A DNA stretch of 64,000 bases from a bacterium (lineage in GTDB: Bacteria; Zhuqueibacterota; Zhuqueibacteria; Residuimicrobiales; Oceaniaggregativiventaceae), in NCBI GenBank assembly GCA_029565675.1, contig JAKQNP010000014.1:1-64000 (forward strand), in the 5' to 3' direction. This document shows, piece after piece, positions 1 to 8,051 of the stretch; the stretch's first letter is position 1, and the number at the start of each line of letters is the position of its first letter. Both the position numbers and the translations under genes were made by a program. Below the pieces are notes generated by a model. It saw nothing but the letters and a program-made list of their open reading frames with translations, did no database searches and was not told the origin of the DNA.

Positions 1-95
1 GGATGGGTTTTTTTATGGTTTTGCGATGGTCCAGGCCAGGCATTGACTTGAAAACCAAAACCGAACAGAAAGATTGACCAATGAATGGAATTTTC

Positions 96-124
96 TTGCA
101 TATGAAAAGTAAATCTTATATACT
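96..124 (+). promoter_or_regulatory. Sigma-70-like promoter of the first operon
   Basis: TTGCAT (96-101) and TATACT (119-124) are separated by exactly 17 bp and lie 34 bp before the ATG of the first gene. Both hexamers are close to the sigma-70 consensus. Called by eye. Confidence 0.55.
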
Positions 125-157
125 TAATCATATCAGTCGGCCATTTTCAGGGGTGCA

Positions 158-571
158 ATGAATCTCGTCTGGAAAATTCTTCTCTTTTTAAAAGAATGGA
201 TGCAACTGCATCCGATCAGAACAGTTATTCTGGCGCTGCTAATATGGGCCATCATGGTCAAGTCGGGCGCAAACCTGGTCAAATGGACCCGTTGGGGTAT
301 GGTTATACTTTATGGCGCCTTTGCACTCAAATACCATCAGCTGTTGGCAGACAAAGCCATTCAAATCAGCCGCGGGATGGGATTACAGCATTCACGGTTA
401 TTTTCCCAATCTCTGGATTACAACTGGTATCAAGGTTTTATGACCGGCGCCATGTATATGACTCTTTTCTGTATTTTTCTTTTTCTTTGGATTTATGAAT
501 ATAAAAAATCTGCCAAAAAGCCCTCAAATCTCGACGCCAAGACGACTGGTACGGTCAGGTTCCCTATTTAA
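158..571 (+). CDS. Small membrane protein of unknown function
   Basis: 137 residues. I do not recognise a family. A hydrophobic stretch at about residues 20-35, a weaker one near 45-57, and a strong one near 95-112 suggest two or three membrane segments; the C-terminal tail is polar and basic (YEYKKSAKKPSN). An AGGGG ribosome-binding site precedes the ATG and a good promoter lies upstream. The 3' end precedes the acyltransferase gene closely, so the two are probably co-transcribed. A role in envelope lipid handling would be inference from position only. Confidence 0.6.
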   Translation: MNLVWKILLFLKEWMQLHPIRTVILALLIWAIMVKSGANLVKWTRWGMVILYGAFALKYHQLLADKAIQISRGMGLQHSRLFSQSLDYNWYQGFMTGAMYMTLFCIFLFLWIYEYKKSAKKPSNLDAKTTGTVRFPI

Positions 572-641
572 CTCAAATTTCCTTCGCGCTGTCTCCCCTG
601 CCAATCCAACAGCTGATCAATCGCGCACTGAGGATTTGCAA

Positions 642-1400
642 ATGCATCAATCGGGGACTCTATCAAAGCGGTTTTCACCACGCGTCTACCATGTCTGGCA
701 AAAAAACAGCCGCTGCTTTTTATACCTGACGCGTCTGCGGATCGAAACGGCGATGCAACTCCCGGGCAATGGTCCGGCGGTTCTGGCCTGCAATCACCTC
801 AACTGGAAAGATGTCTTTTTGCTCGCCGGGGCTATCCGACGCCCGATTTCGTTTGCCGCCACAGAATGGCTCTTTGATGTCGAAAAATGCCGACAGGTTC
901 TCACAGCCTATTTTTCAAGCCAATCCTTGCCCTGGCCAATTGGTCGTATTCTGCAAAAAATCATTCCGCCACTGTCAGAATTTATGATCAGGCGTGTGGC
1001 GGTGAGCGGAGCGTTTCCGGTACGCACCTCAGGCAATCCGTTTGCCATGGTTGAAGGCGCAAAAGAGCAGCTTCGCCAGGGCCATTTGGTGTGCATTTTC
1101 CCCGAAGGATCGATCGGACGTATGCGGCGTCTCCGTCGTTTCAAGTTCGGCCTTGCCAAAACCCTTTATGAGCTTTGGCGCGAAGATCAAATGGTCGTAC
1201 CGGTTTACCCGGCCGCTATCCAGGGAACCCAGGCTGCCTGTCATCCCGGCATGAAAATCTCGCTCAGAATTTCCAACCCCCTGACAATCGCTTCGTATGT
1301 CCAAAAAACGGAATATCGAACGTTGACTGCACTTAATCTTGCTCTGCGACAGCGGATAAGCCAGTTGTTCGCTGCATTGCCAATCCTCGATGTGGAATAA
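642..1400 (+). CDS. PlsC-type lysophospholipid acyltransferase
   Basis: 252 residues from the ATG at 642; an in-frame start at 495 is possible but would overlap the previous gene and add a low-complexity N-terminus. Motif I of the acyltransferase family, H-x4-D, is seen as NHLNWKD (H52, D57), and motif III as FPEGS (E155). In this family the His/Asp pair deprotonates the acceptor hydroxyl and the EG motif binds the phosphate of glycerol-3-phosphate-type acceptors. It probably acylates lysophosphatidate or a related lipid at the inner membrane. Whether it is the main PlsC or a side enzyme cannot be told. Confidence 0.85.
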   Translation: MHQSGTLSKRFSPRVYHVWQKNSRCFLYLTRLRIETAMQLPGNGPAVLACNHLNWKDVFLLAGAIRRPISFAATEWLFDVEKCRQVLTAYFSSQSLPWPIGRILQKIIPPLSEFMIRRVAVSGAFPVRTSGNPFAMVEGAKEQLRQGHLVCIFPEGSIGRMRRLRRFKFGLAKTLYELWREDQMVVPVYPAAIQGTQAACHPGMKISLRISNPLTIASYVQKTEYRTLTALNLALRQRISQLFAALPILDVE

Positions 1401-1505
1401 TCGGCAAAATTCTGCTGTTATACGGTCTTGTGACATCGTTCAAGTGAAACAGGTTTTATCGCAAATGGAGCAGAAAATTGTTGGACAATCGATCAGGAGG
1501 GTAGT

Positions 1506-1877
1506 ATGAAATTTCTTGACAGTCTCAAGCCCGTCGCGCCGTGGTTGTTGCGCATTGCTTTGGCCAGTGTCTTTATCTCGCACGGCTTGCTCAAATTCCC
1601 GGTGGAAAATTTTGCCAAGGCAATGGGCTTCCCAACTGTAATCGCTCTTTTGGTCGCGCTGGCGGAAGTTGGCGGCGGAATTCTTGTGCTGGTAGGCGGT
1701 TTCACCAAGGCAATCGTGACCCGTTTGGGTGCAGCGGCAATCGCTGTGGTGATGCTGGGGGCGATTGTTAAGGTTCATTTCAAGAACGGCTGGCTTGTTT
1801 CTGCCGGCGGATCCGAATTCGTGGTGGTTCTCTTGCTTGTCGCGCTCTATCTGCTGATCAAAGGAAATGACAAATAA
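1506..1877 (+). CDS. DoxX family membrane protein
   Basis: 123 residues with four predicted membrane helices and the DoxX/DoxD-like opening (WLLRIALASVFISHGLLKF, residues 14-32). A strong AGGAGG site (1496-1501) fixes the start. Family members are small inner-membrane proteins, some linked to thiol redox homeostasis or quinone reactions; the substrate here is unknown. It stands about 100 bp after the acyltransferase and is followed by a 246-bp convergent gap with no gene that I can see. Confidence 0.85.
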   Translation: MKFLDSLKPVAPWLLRIALASVFISHGLLKFPVENFAKAMGFPTVIALLVALAEVGGGILVLVGGFTKAIVTRLGAAAIAVVMLGAIVKVHFKNGWLVSAGGSEFVVVLLLVALYLLIKGNDK

Positions 1878-2123
1878 TATAGGCGCCGATCCAATTGGCA
1901 GTGGGCAACAGTTGGTTGCGCAAAACCAAGACATCGCCTCTGCGGGTCGGACCGATCAGTTGCGGTGCTCAACTTCCCCTGTGAATCGTCAATAAAACCA
2001 TTAATTGACTCGAACTTTCGGGCAGGTGGCCGGATATCAAATAAATCGGCCCCTGCCCTTTTGCTTTTTTCCCAGAGTGCAAACCCGAGCACAGGCAACA
2101 TCCAGGACTGCGTGCGTTTTATT

Positions 2124-3227
2124 TCAAATCGACAAAGGCATCTGCATCAAATGCTGATTGTCGGGACTTGCTTCGATCAGCCGCAACAAACCCTGCATCG
2201 ATGTCTTGGCATCGCGATCGGCGATCCACCTGCGCAATGTGCGCAACCAACTGATCTCCGTTTCCGTGTAGAGCAATTCTTCCCGCCGTGTGCTGCTGGC
2301 GATCAAATTGATGGCCGGGAAAATCCGGACCTCAGCCAGAGAGCGATCCAATACGATTTCGCTGTTGCCTGTCCCCTTGAATTCTTCATAGATATAATCA
2401 TCCATTCTCGATCCGGTATTGACCATTGCCGTAGCGATGACGGTGACCGAACCCCCGTTTTCGATATTGCGGGCTAAACCAAAAAATCGCCGGGGAATCT
2501 CCAGAGCGCGGCTATCGAGACCGCCGGAAAGAGTCTTGCGCGATCCGACGCCATATTGGTTGAAAGCGCGTGCCAGGCGAGTCAGACTGTCGAGCAAGAT
2601 CACGATGTGCCGTCTGCATTCCACTTCACAGCGAACATGGACCAACGTCAATTCAGCCAGTTTGACATGCGACTCGACACTCTGGTCTGCGGAACTGGCC
2701 AACACCTCTGCCGGCACAGTCCGGCGGAAATGGGTGACCTCTTCCGGTCGTTCATCGATCAGCAGCACAACGATCCGAGCTTCCGGTTCACTGACGTGGA
2801 TCGCCACAGCGATTTCTTCGAGAAGACGGGTTTTACCTGCCTTGGGTGGCGACACGATCAACCCGCGTGTCCCTTTGCCGATGGGTGCGATCAGATCGAT
2901 AATCCGCATCGATACATTTTGATTTGCACCCAACTCAAAACGCTGGTGCGGATGAACAGCAACAAGCCGGTCGAATGTCGTTCGGTTGCGGAAGTCCTGG
3001 ACGGATAATCCGCAGACCGATTGCACAGACTGAAGTTCCAGCCTGTTGTTGACTCGCTGGGCAGCCCCGCTGACGGTTGCGCCTTCGACCAGGTGGTTTT
3101 CTTTGATCAGGTTGGGAGAAACCCATACGTCATTGGGCAGAGGCTGAAATGACCGCTCAGGATCGCGCAAAAAACTATCGCCTCTTAAACCGGCCTGCAG
3201 AACGCCGCTAATCGAGTCAGATAGCAT
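2124..3227 (-). CDS. Rho-type transcription termination factor, short form
   Basis: Clear Rho ATPase core: Walker A PPKAGKT (about residues 127-133 from the ATG at 3227), LLIDERPEEVT, Walker B VILLDSLTRLARAFN (about 209-223), IATAMVNTGSRMDD and EEFKGTGN. The RNA-binding cold-shock-like domain is recognisable before it (DVWVSPNLIK). The usual Rho N-terminal helical domain is absent: only about 35 residues precede the cold-shock region, giving 367 residues against about 420 in E. coli. Starts at 3239 (TTG) and 3236 (GTG) are alternatives; longer starts run deep into the helicase gene. The region after RPEEV (SSADQSVESHVKLAEL) differs from the canonical TFDEPASRHVQVAEM. It may be the sole Rho or a second, specialised copy; the window cannot tell. 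Confidence 0.85.
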   Translation of the reverse strand: MLSDSISGVLQAGLRGDSFLRDPERSFQPLPNDVWVSPNLIKENHLVEGATVSGAAQRVNNRLELQSVQSVCGLSVQDFRNRTTFDRLVAVHPHQRFELGANQNVSMRIIDLIAPIGKGTRGLIVSPPKAGKTRLLEEIAVAIHVSEPEARIVVLLIDERPEEVTHFRRTVPAEVLASSADQSVESHVKLAELTLVHVRCEVECRRHIVILLDSLTRLARAFNQYGVGSRKTLSGGLDSRALEIPRRFFGLARNIENGGSVTVIATAMVNTGSRMDDYIYEEFKGTGNSEIVLDRSLAEVRIFPAINLIASSTRREELLYTETEISWLRTLRRWIADRDAKTSMQGLLRLIEASPDNQHLMQMPLSI

Positions 3228-3246
3228 CTGTTCCACCAAACCCTTT

Positions 3247-4686
3247 CTAGTTGCGCCGGCGTTGCGTGGGGCGCTTGCGGCGGCTGGAACGATTACGACT
3301 GGTTCTGCTTTTGTCGGATGGGGATTTTTGCTCGATTTCCGGCAGTACGAAAGCTGGAGCATGGAGAGATTTTTGATAAAAATCGTCCAAGAGCATGGCA
3401 ATAATGGCCGATTCATCTTCGTTTTCGGCCAAAGCGCGGCCCAGCGGCACAAAGCGCAAACTGCGCTCAACAAGCCGTTTTTCGCGTTCGCGCAAACGCG
3501 CCTCAAGTAGAGCGATCACCCGTTCTGCAACAACGGTTTGCACGTCTTCGTCGGTCGGCACAGGTCTTTCATGCAAATCGATGCCAAAGCGCTTGCCAAT
3601 GCGGTCAAGAGTGAACTTTTCGACCGTGTTGACCAGAGAAATCGCAATCCCGGAAGCTCCAGCCCGGCCGGTACGTCCGGCGCGATGGATATAAGCTTCG
3701 GATTCGTCAGGTGGTTCATAAAGGATCACATGCGAAAGTTCCGGGATGTCGATACCGCGAGCCGCCACATCGGTGGCGACCAGGAAACGAAGAGCGCCTT
3801 TGCGCAACCGCATGAGAACGTGTTCGCGCGCGCTTTGCGGCAAATCAGAGGTCAATTCATCGGCATCATAACCGAACTGCTGCAAAACAACGGTGACATA
3901 ATGGACCTCGGCCTTGGTGTTGCAAAAGATGAGGGCGGAAGCCGGATTTTCGATCTCGATGATGCGAACCAGACTGCGGTCTTTATCCATACCGGCGACC
4001 GTGTAGACAATGTGTTCGGTATCGGCGACATGCACCTGACCTTCGCTCAACGATATGAATTGCGGATCATGTAAAAATTCGCCGGCGGTCGCCATCACAA
4101 AGCTCGGAAAAGTGGCAGAAAACAGACTCGAGGGTACTTTTCTGGCAGGCAGATAACTCTGGATTTTGATCATATCAGGATAAAAACCCATGGACAGCAT
4201 GCGGTCGGCTTCGTCAAAAATCAACATGGCCAATGAATCCAGAGTCAGGGTACCGCGCAAGAGATGATCCAGAACCCGGCCGGGGGTGCCGACGACGATA
4301 TGGCTGCCTCGCTTGAGCGCTTCGATTTGCGGGCCATATCCCACCCCGCCGTAGACTGCGGCAGTGCGCAATCCAGCAGGACCACAAAGCAGATCAGCTT
4401 CCTGGCTGACCTGGCGGGCGAGCTCACGAGTGGGAACCATGATCAAGGCTTGACACTGTTGTTTGGATACTTGCAGAATTTCCAGCAACGGCAAAAGATA
4501 GGCTCCGGTCTTGCCGCTGCCTGTACGCGCCTGGATCATCACATCGCGTTTGGCCAACAAGTAGGGTATCGTGCGCGATTGAACCGGCATCAAATCGGTC
4601 CATGCCGCCCGGGCAACTGCATCCTGCATGGCCGGCGACAGCTCCTGCAGGGTTACATCAGAAAGTGTTTCAAAAGAATTCGACAT
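3247..4686 (-). CDS. DEAD-box ATP-dependent RNA helicase
   Basis: 479 residues with all the usual motifs: Q-motif region (MPVQSRTIP), motif I ARTGSGKT (53-60), PTRELARQ, TPGR, DEAD (158-161), SAT (190-192), VATDVAARGID and HRAGRTGRAG. The C-terminus is a basic tail rich in Arg, Lys and Ser (RNRSSRRKRPTQRRRN), typical of RNA-tethering extensions in RhlE/CsdA/DeaD-type helicases. It unwinds RNA, for example during ribosome assembly or mRNA decay. The short Rho-type gene starts within about 20 bp of its stop, so the two RNA translocases are very likely expressed together. Confidence 0.93.
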   Translation of the reverse strand: MSNSFETLSDVTLQELSPAMQDAVARAAWTDLMPVQSRTIPYLLAKRDVMIQARTGSGKTGAYLLPLLEILQVSKQQCQALIMVPTRELARQVSQEADLLCGPAGLRTAAVYGGVGYGPQIEALKRGSHIVVGTPGRVLDHLLRGTLTLDSLAMLIFDEADRMLSMGFYPDMIKIQSYLPARKVPSSLFSATFPSFVMATAGEFLHDPQFISLSEGQVHVADTEHIVYTVAGMDKDRSLVRIIEIENPASALIFCNTKAEVHYVTVVLQQFGYDADELTSDLPQSAREHVLMRLRKGALRFLVATDVAARGIDIPELSHVILYEPPDESEAYIHRAGRTGRAGASGIAISLVNTVEKFTLDRIGKRFGIDLHERPVPTDEDVQTVVAERVIALLEARLREREKRLVERSLRFVPLGRALAENEDESAIIAMLLDDFYQKSLHAPAFVLPEIEQKSPSDKSRTSRNRSSRRKRPTQRRRN

Positions 4687-5239
4687 AGCATCCTCGGATA
4701 GTTATGGATGTTGCAGGCTGAATCAGCTGCAAAAGGATTATTTTTTGCCCCAGTGAACGACAACCGCGGACGTTCGATAAAGATGCAGAGGCTCAGATTA
4801 TCAATTGATAAATTTACTGCAGAAATCAGGGGCTGTACGGCTTAACGGCTGCATCGATCCCCAGGAGTGAAAACACCGCAGAAGGACAATTGTTTGCGTT
4901 TGACAATTTACGGGATTTTTGCCTAGATTGCTACAGATATTATTCTACGGCACCATTTTGTGTCAACAATACAATTTGCTTGATTTTTTCACTATTATTT
5001 TTATATTTCGCTAATTACCGAATTGACAGAAACCATTATACGAAAATTAATCGAAATCTTCCATACGATTTCCATCACAAAGAATCTGCCCATTTTGCAG
5101 AGTTTCACTTTTATTGTAAGAGGCGCTCGAGGTGGAATTTGACTGAAATTCCACGTGTGAAGCGCGGTGTAAACTCTTGCGGCACGGCAATAAATCAAAA
5201 AAACTCTGTCTGATGTTCACTTAAAAGGGAACGGATTGG
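4687..5239. other. AT-rich divergent intergenic region
   Basis: No convincing gene. The stretch about 4900-5110 is clearly more AT-rich than its neighbours. A TTGACA at 5023-5028 with ATTAAT 17 bp later could be a weak promoter for the ars-like operon. The region should also carry the helicase promoter on the minus strand, but I could not pick one out confidently. Confidence 0.4.
5132..5154. promoter_or_regulatory. Perfect inverted repeat upstream of thiol/arsenate operon
   Basis: GTGGAATTT - GACTG - AAATTCCAC: two perfect 9-bp arms around 5 bp, about 85 bp before the first gene of the cluster. It could be an operator for a dimeric repressor (no ArsR-type gene is present in the window) or an RNA hairpin in the leader. 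Function is inference. Confidence 0.35.
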
Positions 5240-5572
5240 ATGAAAACAGTTGCACAAATCAAAGCAGGGGTCTGCGGCTTTAACACACTGGTGCAGGCCG
5301 ATTGCATTGATGGCCAGAACGTCGAGCTGCACATCGAAAGCGATTGCGAAAAGATTAAAACCCTCAGCCAAACGATCAAACAACACAACCCAGTTGACGC
5401 CTATGCGGAAGTGTTTGGCGCGCAAAACAATGTGCTGTCGCTGGCTCGCGACCAGTTGAGCGGATGTTGCGCCGGTTGTGTGGTGCCAGCCGGAATATTT
5501 AAGACGATTCAGACATCGTCCCGTTTGGCCTTGCCGCAAGAAATTCACATCAAAATCAGTGTCCAGGAATAA
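5240..5572 (+). CDS. Cysteine-rich small protein (DUF6951-like)
   Basis: 110 residues with eight or so cysteines, including an N-terminal AGVCGF motif and a central GCCAGCVVP cluster. It resembles small bacterial/archaeal proteins that I remember as DUF6951; that name is tentative. No signal peptide, so probably cytoplasmic. The AAGGGA at 5224-5229 can serve as ribosome-binding site. It is the first gene of a cluster with an arsenate reductase and thiol-disulfide proteins, so a thiol or metal(loid)-binding role is plausible but unproven. Confidence 0.65.
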   Translation: MKTVAQIKAGVCGFNTLVQADCIDGQNVELHIESDCEKIKTLSQTIKQHNPVDAYAEVFGAQNNVLSLARDQLSGCCAGCVVPAGIFKTIQTSSRLALPQEIHIKISVQE

Positions 5573-5593
5573 TTCAGAGCGTCAGGAGGATGG

Positions 5594-6271
5594 ATGCGAA
5601 TTCTTGTTCTCTGTACCGGAAATTCCTGTCGCAGCCAGATGGCTGAGGCGTTTTTGCGCTCTTTTGACAGCCAAATCTCTGTCGATTCCGCTGGAACCGA
5701 ACCTGCAGAACGCGTTCACCCTTTGGTCTTAACGGTCATGCGCGAAATTGGTTTTGATTTGAGCAAGCAACGGCCGAAAAACGCCAATGCCTTTATCGAT
5801 CAATCCTTTGACTATGTGATCACGGTCTGCGACCATGCCAATGAAACCTGTCCGGTGTTTCTCGGTTCGGTCAAACACCGTTTGCACTTTGGCTTTGACG
5901 ATCCAGCCAAAGCAATCGGCAGCGAGGAACAGGTGTTGGCTGAATTTCGCCGTATACGCGATGAAATCCGCAACAGATTCTATCACTTTTATCGTACAGA
6001 CATCTCAGGTAATATAAGGAAAAGGAGAAAATCGAAAATGCAAGTAAAAGTCCTCGGCACAGGATGTGCAAAATGCCGCGCGCTCGAGGAAAGGGTGCGC
6101 AAGGTAGCAGAACAGAATCAAATCGCCATCGAACTGGAAAAGGTGACGCAAATCGACGATTTGCTTTCCTATGGCATCATGATGACGCCAGGATTGGTAA
6201 TCGATGGACAAGTCAAAAGTGCAGGCAACCTGCCATTGGAGAAGGACATTCTCGCCTGGTTAAAAGGCTAA
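5594..6271 (+). CDS. Arsenate reductase (ArsC, LMW-PTP type) fused to thioredoxin-like domain
   Basis: 225 residues. Residues 1-138 are a thioredoxin-coupled ArsC: P-loop CTGNSCR (C7, R13), the resolving cysteines in CDHANETC (C79, C86) and the general acid in FDDP (D102/D103). Residues 149-225 are a small thioredoxin-fold protein like the redox-active disulfide protein 2 family, with GCAKC (C158, C161). The linker (140-148, basic) is encoded by sequence that looks like a former intergenic spacer: it holds AAGGAGA and is followed by an in-frame ATG at 6038. So the second domain may also be made alone. ArsC reduces arsenate to arsenite by a disulfide relay; a tethered thioredoxin could recycle it. 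No arsenite pump is nearby. Confidence 0.85.
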   Translation: MRILVLCTGNSCRSQMAEAFLRSFDSQISVDSAGTEPAERVHPLVLTVMREIGFDLSKQRPKNANAFIDQSFDYVITVCDHANETCPVFLGSVKHRLHFGFDDPAKAIGSEEQVLAEFRRIRDEIRNRFYHFYRTDISGNIRKRRKSKMQVKVLGTGCAKCRALEERVRKVAEQNQIAIELEKVTQIDDLLSYGIMMTPGLVIDGQVKSAGNLPLEKDILAWLKG

Positions 6272-6325
6272 TTTCCGAAAGCGACAAGTGTATTTCAACA
6301 AAAACCACATTTTGTGAGGTTGAAA

Positions 6326-6760
6326 ATGAAACGACTCTTTTTGTTGTCTATCCTTTACGTTTTTCTGCTCTCTTTTACATCAGCCTGTAGGTCAGACAAA
6401 ACGGAACCAGCAGACAAGGAAAAATCAACCACAACCCATTCAGCCGCTGATAAAAAAAATTCCACGGCCTTATTGGTCACCTTCATCGAGCTGGGATCGG
6501 TCAAATGCGTTCCATGCAGAATGATGCAACCGATTATGGATGAAATCGAAAAAGAATATGCCGATCAAGTAAAGGTGGTTTTTCATGATGTCTGGACCGC
6601 CGAGGGTCAGCCGTTTGCCAGACAATACAACATCCGAGTCATCCCCACACAGATTTTTCTCGACCGGGAAGGGAAAGAATACTTCCGCCACGAAGGGTTT
6701 TTCCCGAAAAATGAGTTGATCGAGATTCTCGAGCGTCAGGGGGTCAAGAAGTCCAAGTAG
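6326..6760 (+). CDS. Thioredoxin-fold lipoprotein
   Basis: 144 residues from the ATG at 6326, preceded by GAGG; a GTG at 6314 is less likely. Lipoprotein signal with lipobox FTSAC (C21), a Ser/Thr/Lys-rich spacer, then a thioredoxin fold with the redox motif KCVPC (C61, C64) and the cis-proline segment VIPTQIF. It should sit on the outer face of the inner membrane and take electrons from the CcdA-like protein encoded next. Target disulfides in the periplasm are unknown. Confidence 0.85.
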   Translation: MKRLFLLSILYVFLLSFTSACRSDKTEPADKEKSTTTHSAADKKNSTALLVTFIELGSVKCVPCRMMQPIMDEIEKEYADQVKVVFHDVWTAEGQPFARQYNIRVIPTQIFLDREGKEYFRHEGFFPKNELIEILERQGVKKSK

Positions 6761-6848
6761 TGGCTCTGGTGCGCCATCCCGGAAGAAAACCGACTATTCC
6801 GCATTGATTTAGTCCGATTGTAACAGATAGACCTATTGGAGCCAGAGA

Positions 6849-7550
6849 ATGAACAATCTTTTTGTATGGTTAACTGAAAGCTTAAGCGGTTCTGTGGCAG
6901 TCGCCTTTCTGGCGTCGTTGATTTGGGGAATCCTGAGCATTGCGCTCAGCCCTTGCCATCTATCATCCATTCCTCTGATCGTCGGTTTTATCAATGGACA
7001 GGGTGTGCGGGAAAAAAAACGCGCATTTTATTTGTCCGCTCTTTTTGCGGTCGGTATTCTGTTCACCATCGCTCTTATCGGCTTGATCACCGGACTTTTG
7101 GGACGAATTTTGGGAGACATCGGCAAAACTGCTAATTATGTTGTGGCAGTGATATTTTTTGTAATGGGCCTGCACTTGCTGGAATGGATCAAGCTGCCCT
7201 TTCTTGCTTTCGCCAACCGTCCCAAAATGAACAAACATGGCTTGTGGGCTGCTTTTTTAATCGGTTTGCTGTTTGGTCTTGCTCTTGGGCCTTGCACCTT
7301 TGCCTTTATGGCGCCAATCCTGGGAATCACTTTCAGCATTGCTTCGACAAAACCGGTATTTGCTGTGCTGCTGGTTCTTTTCTATGCCATTGGCCATTGC
7401 TCGATTATCGTGCTCGCCGGCACATTTACCGGTGCGCTGCAAAAAGCCCTCAACTGGAACGAACGCACCAAAGGTGCACTCATCTTGAAGAAAACCTGCG
7501 GTCTACTGGTCATACTTGGAGGCCTCTATCTGATTTGGAGTGCCTTTTAA
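6849..7550 (+). CDS. CcdA/DsbD-like transmembrane electron carrier
   Basis: 233 residues, six or so membrane helices. The paired cysteines of the CcdA family are visible in LSPCHLSSIP (C36) and LGPCTFAFMAP (C149). Such proteins pass electrons from cytoplasmic thioredoxin across the inner membrane to periplasmic thioredoxin-fold proteins. Here the likely partners are both in the same cluster: the ArsC-linked thioredoxin domain inside and the thioredoxin lipoprotein outside. The start ATG follows a purine-rich GGAG site (6839-6842). Confidence 0.88.
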   Translation: MNNLFVWLTESLSGSVAVAFLASLIWGILSIALSPCHLSSIPLIVGFINGQGVREKKRAFYLSALFAVGILFTIALIGLITGLLGRILGDIGKTANYVVAVIFFVMGLHLLEWIKLPFLAFANRPKMNKHGLWAAFLIGLLFGLALGPCTFAFMAPILGITFSIASTKPVFAVLLVLFYAIGHCSIIVLAGTFTGALQKALNWNERTKGALILKKTCGLLVILGGLYLIWSAF

Positions 7551-7637
7551 ACGAACCTTCATCCCGTTTCTGTCCAGTAAATTCACAATCTGATACCGAC
7601 AACTGCGCCAGTTGCAACAATCCAATGGCAGTATTAT

Positions 7638-7732
7638 CCGGGATTCAGTGCGAAGCACCAAATCTCACAGAAAATCAATCTGATGGCAATACACAGAGGG
7701 TGAAAACCGCCATTTGTGCAACCGCATAAGGA
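7638..7732 (+). repeat. Dispersed repeat R2, copy 1
   Basis: About 95 bp, nearly identical to 52425-52521 and, on the other strand, 63187-63283. Conserved blocks in order: GGATT, a small stem (GTGC-GAA-GCAC), CACAGAAAATCAATCTGA, ACACAGAGGGT and GCAACCGCATAAGGA. Lies downstream of the ccdA-like gene in the same orientation. No ORF is shared by the copies. Confidence 0.8.
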
Positions 7733-7922
7733 CGGTTAAACAATCGCAATAGCAGCTCTTGTACAGCGCAACAAGCGCAGATTTTTCTCAATACGGAGAA
7801 AACAGAGGCTGATTTTGCCGTCTTTTCAATAGGTTTCTGCTCGACATACGAGATCGACCGGAAAAGATCTTGGCGGTTTTCGCTCTTTCTCCTCAGTGCA
7901 GGTAAGAACTTGCTGTTTTTTC

Positions 7923-7951
7923 TTGCTTTTATCTAATTAGTGCAATATACT
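7923..7951 (+). promoter_or_regulatory. Sigma-70-like promoter of the amidohydrolase gene
   Basis: TTGCTT (7923-7928) and TATACT (7946-7951) with a 17-bp spacer, about 100 bp before the start codon at 8052. Very similar in form to the promoter at 96-124. Confidence 0.5.
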
Positions 7952-8051
7952 AAAGAAGAGTACAACCACTCCCACTTCCCCCACACTTTTGCCTCACCCG
8001 CGAGTGAACCAACCGTTCCACTTCAAATCTTATCTTCCAGGAGGAACTGCG

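Noticed and set aside
3228-3506. N-terminal extension of Rho
   Set aside because: The frame lies inside the helicase C-terminus, is Cys/Trp-rich and shows no Rho_N motif.
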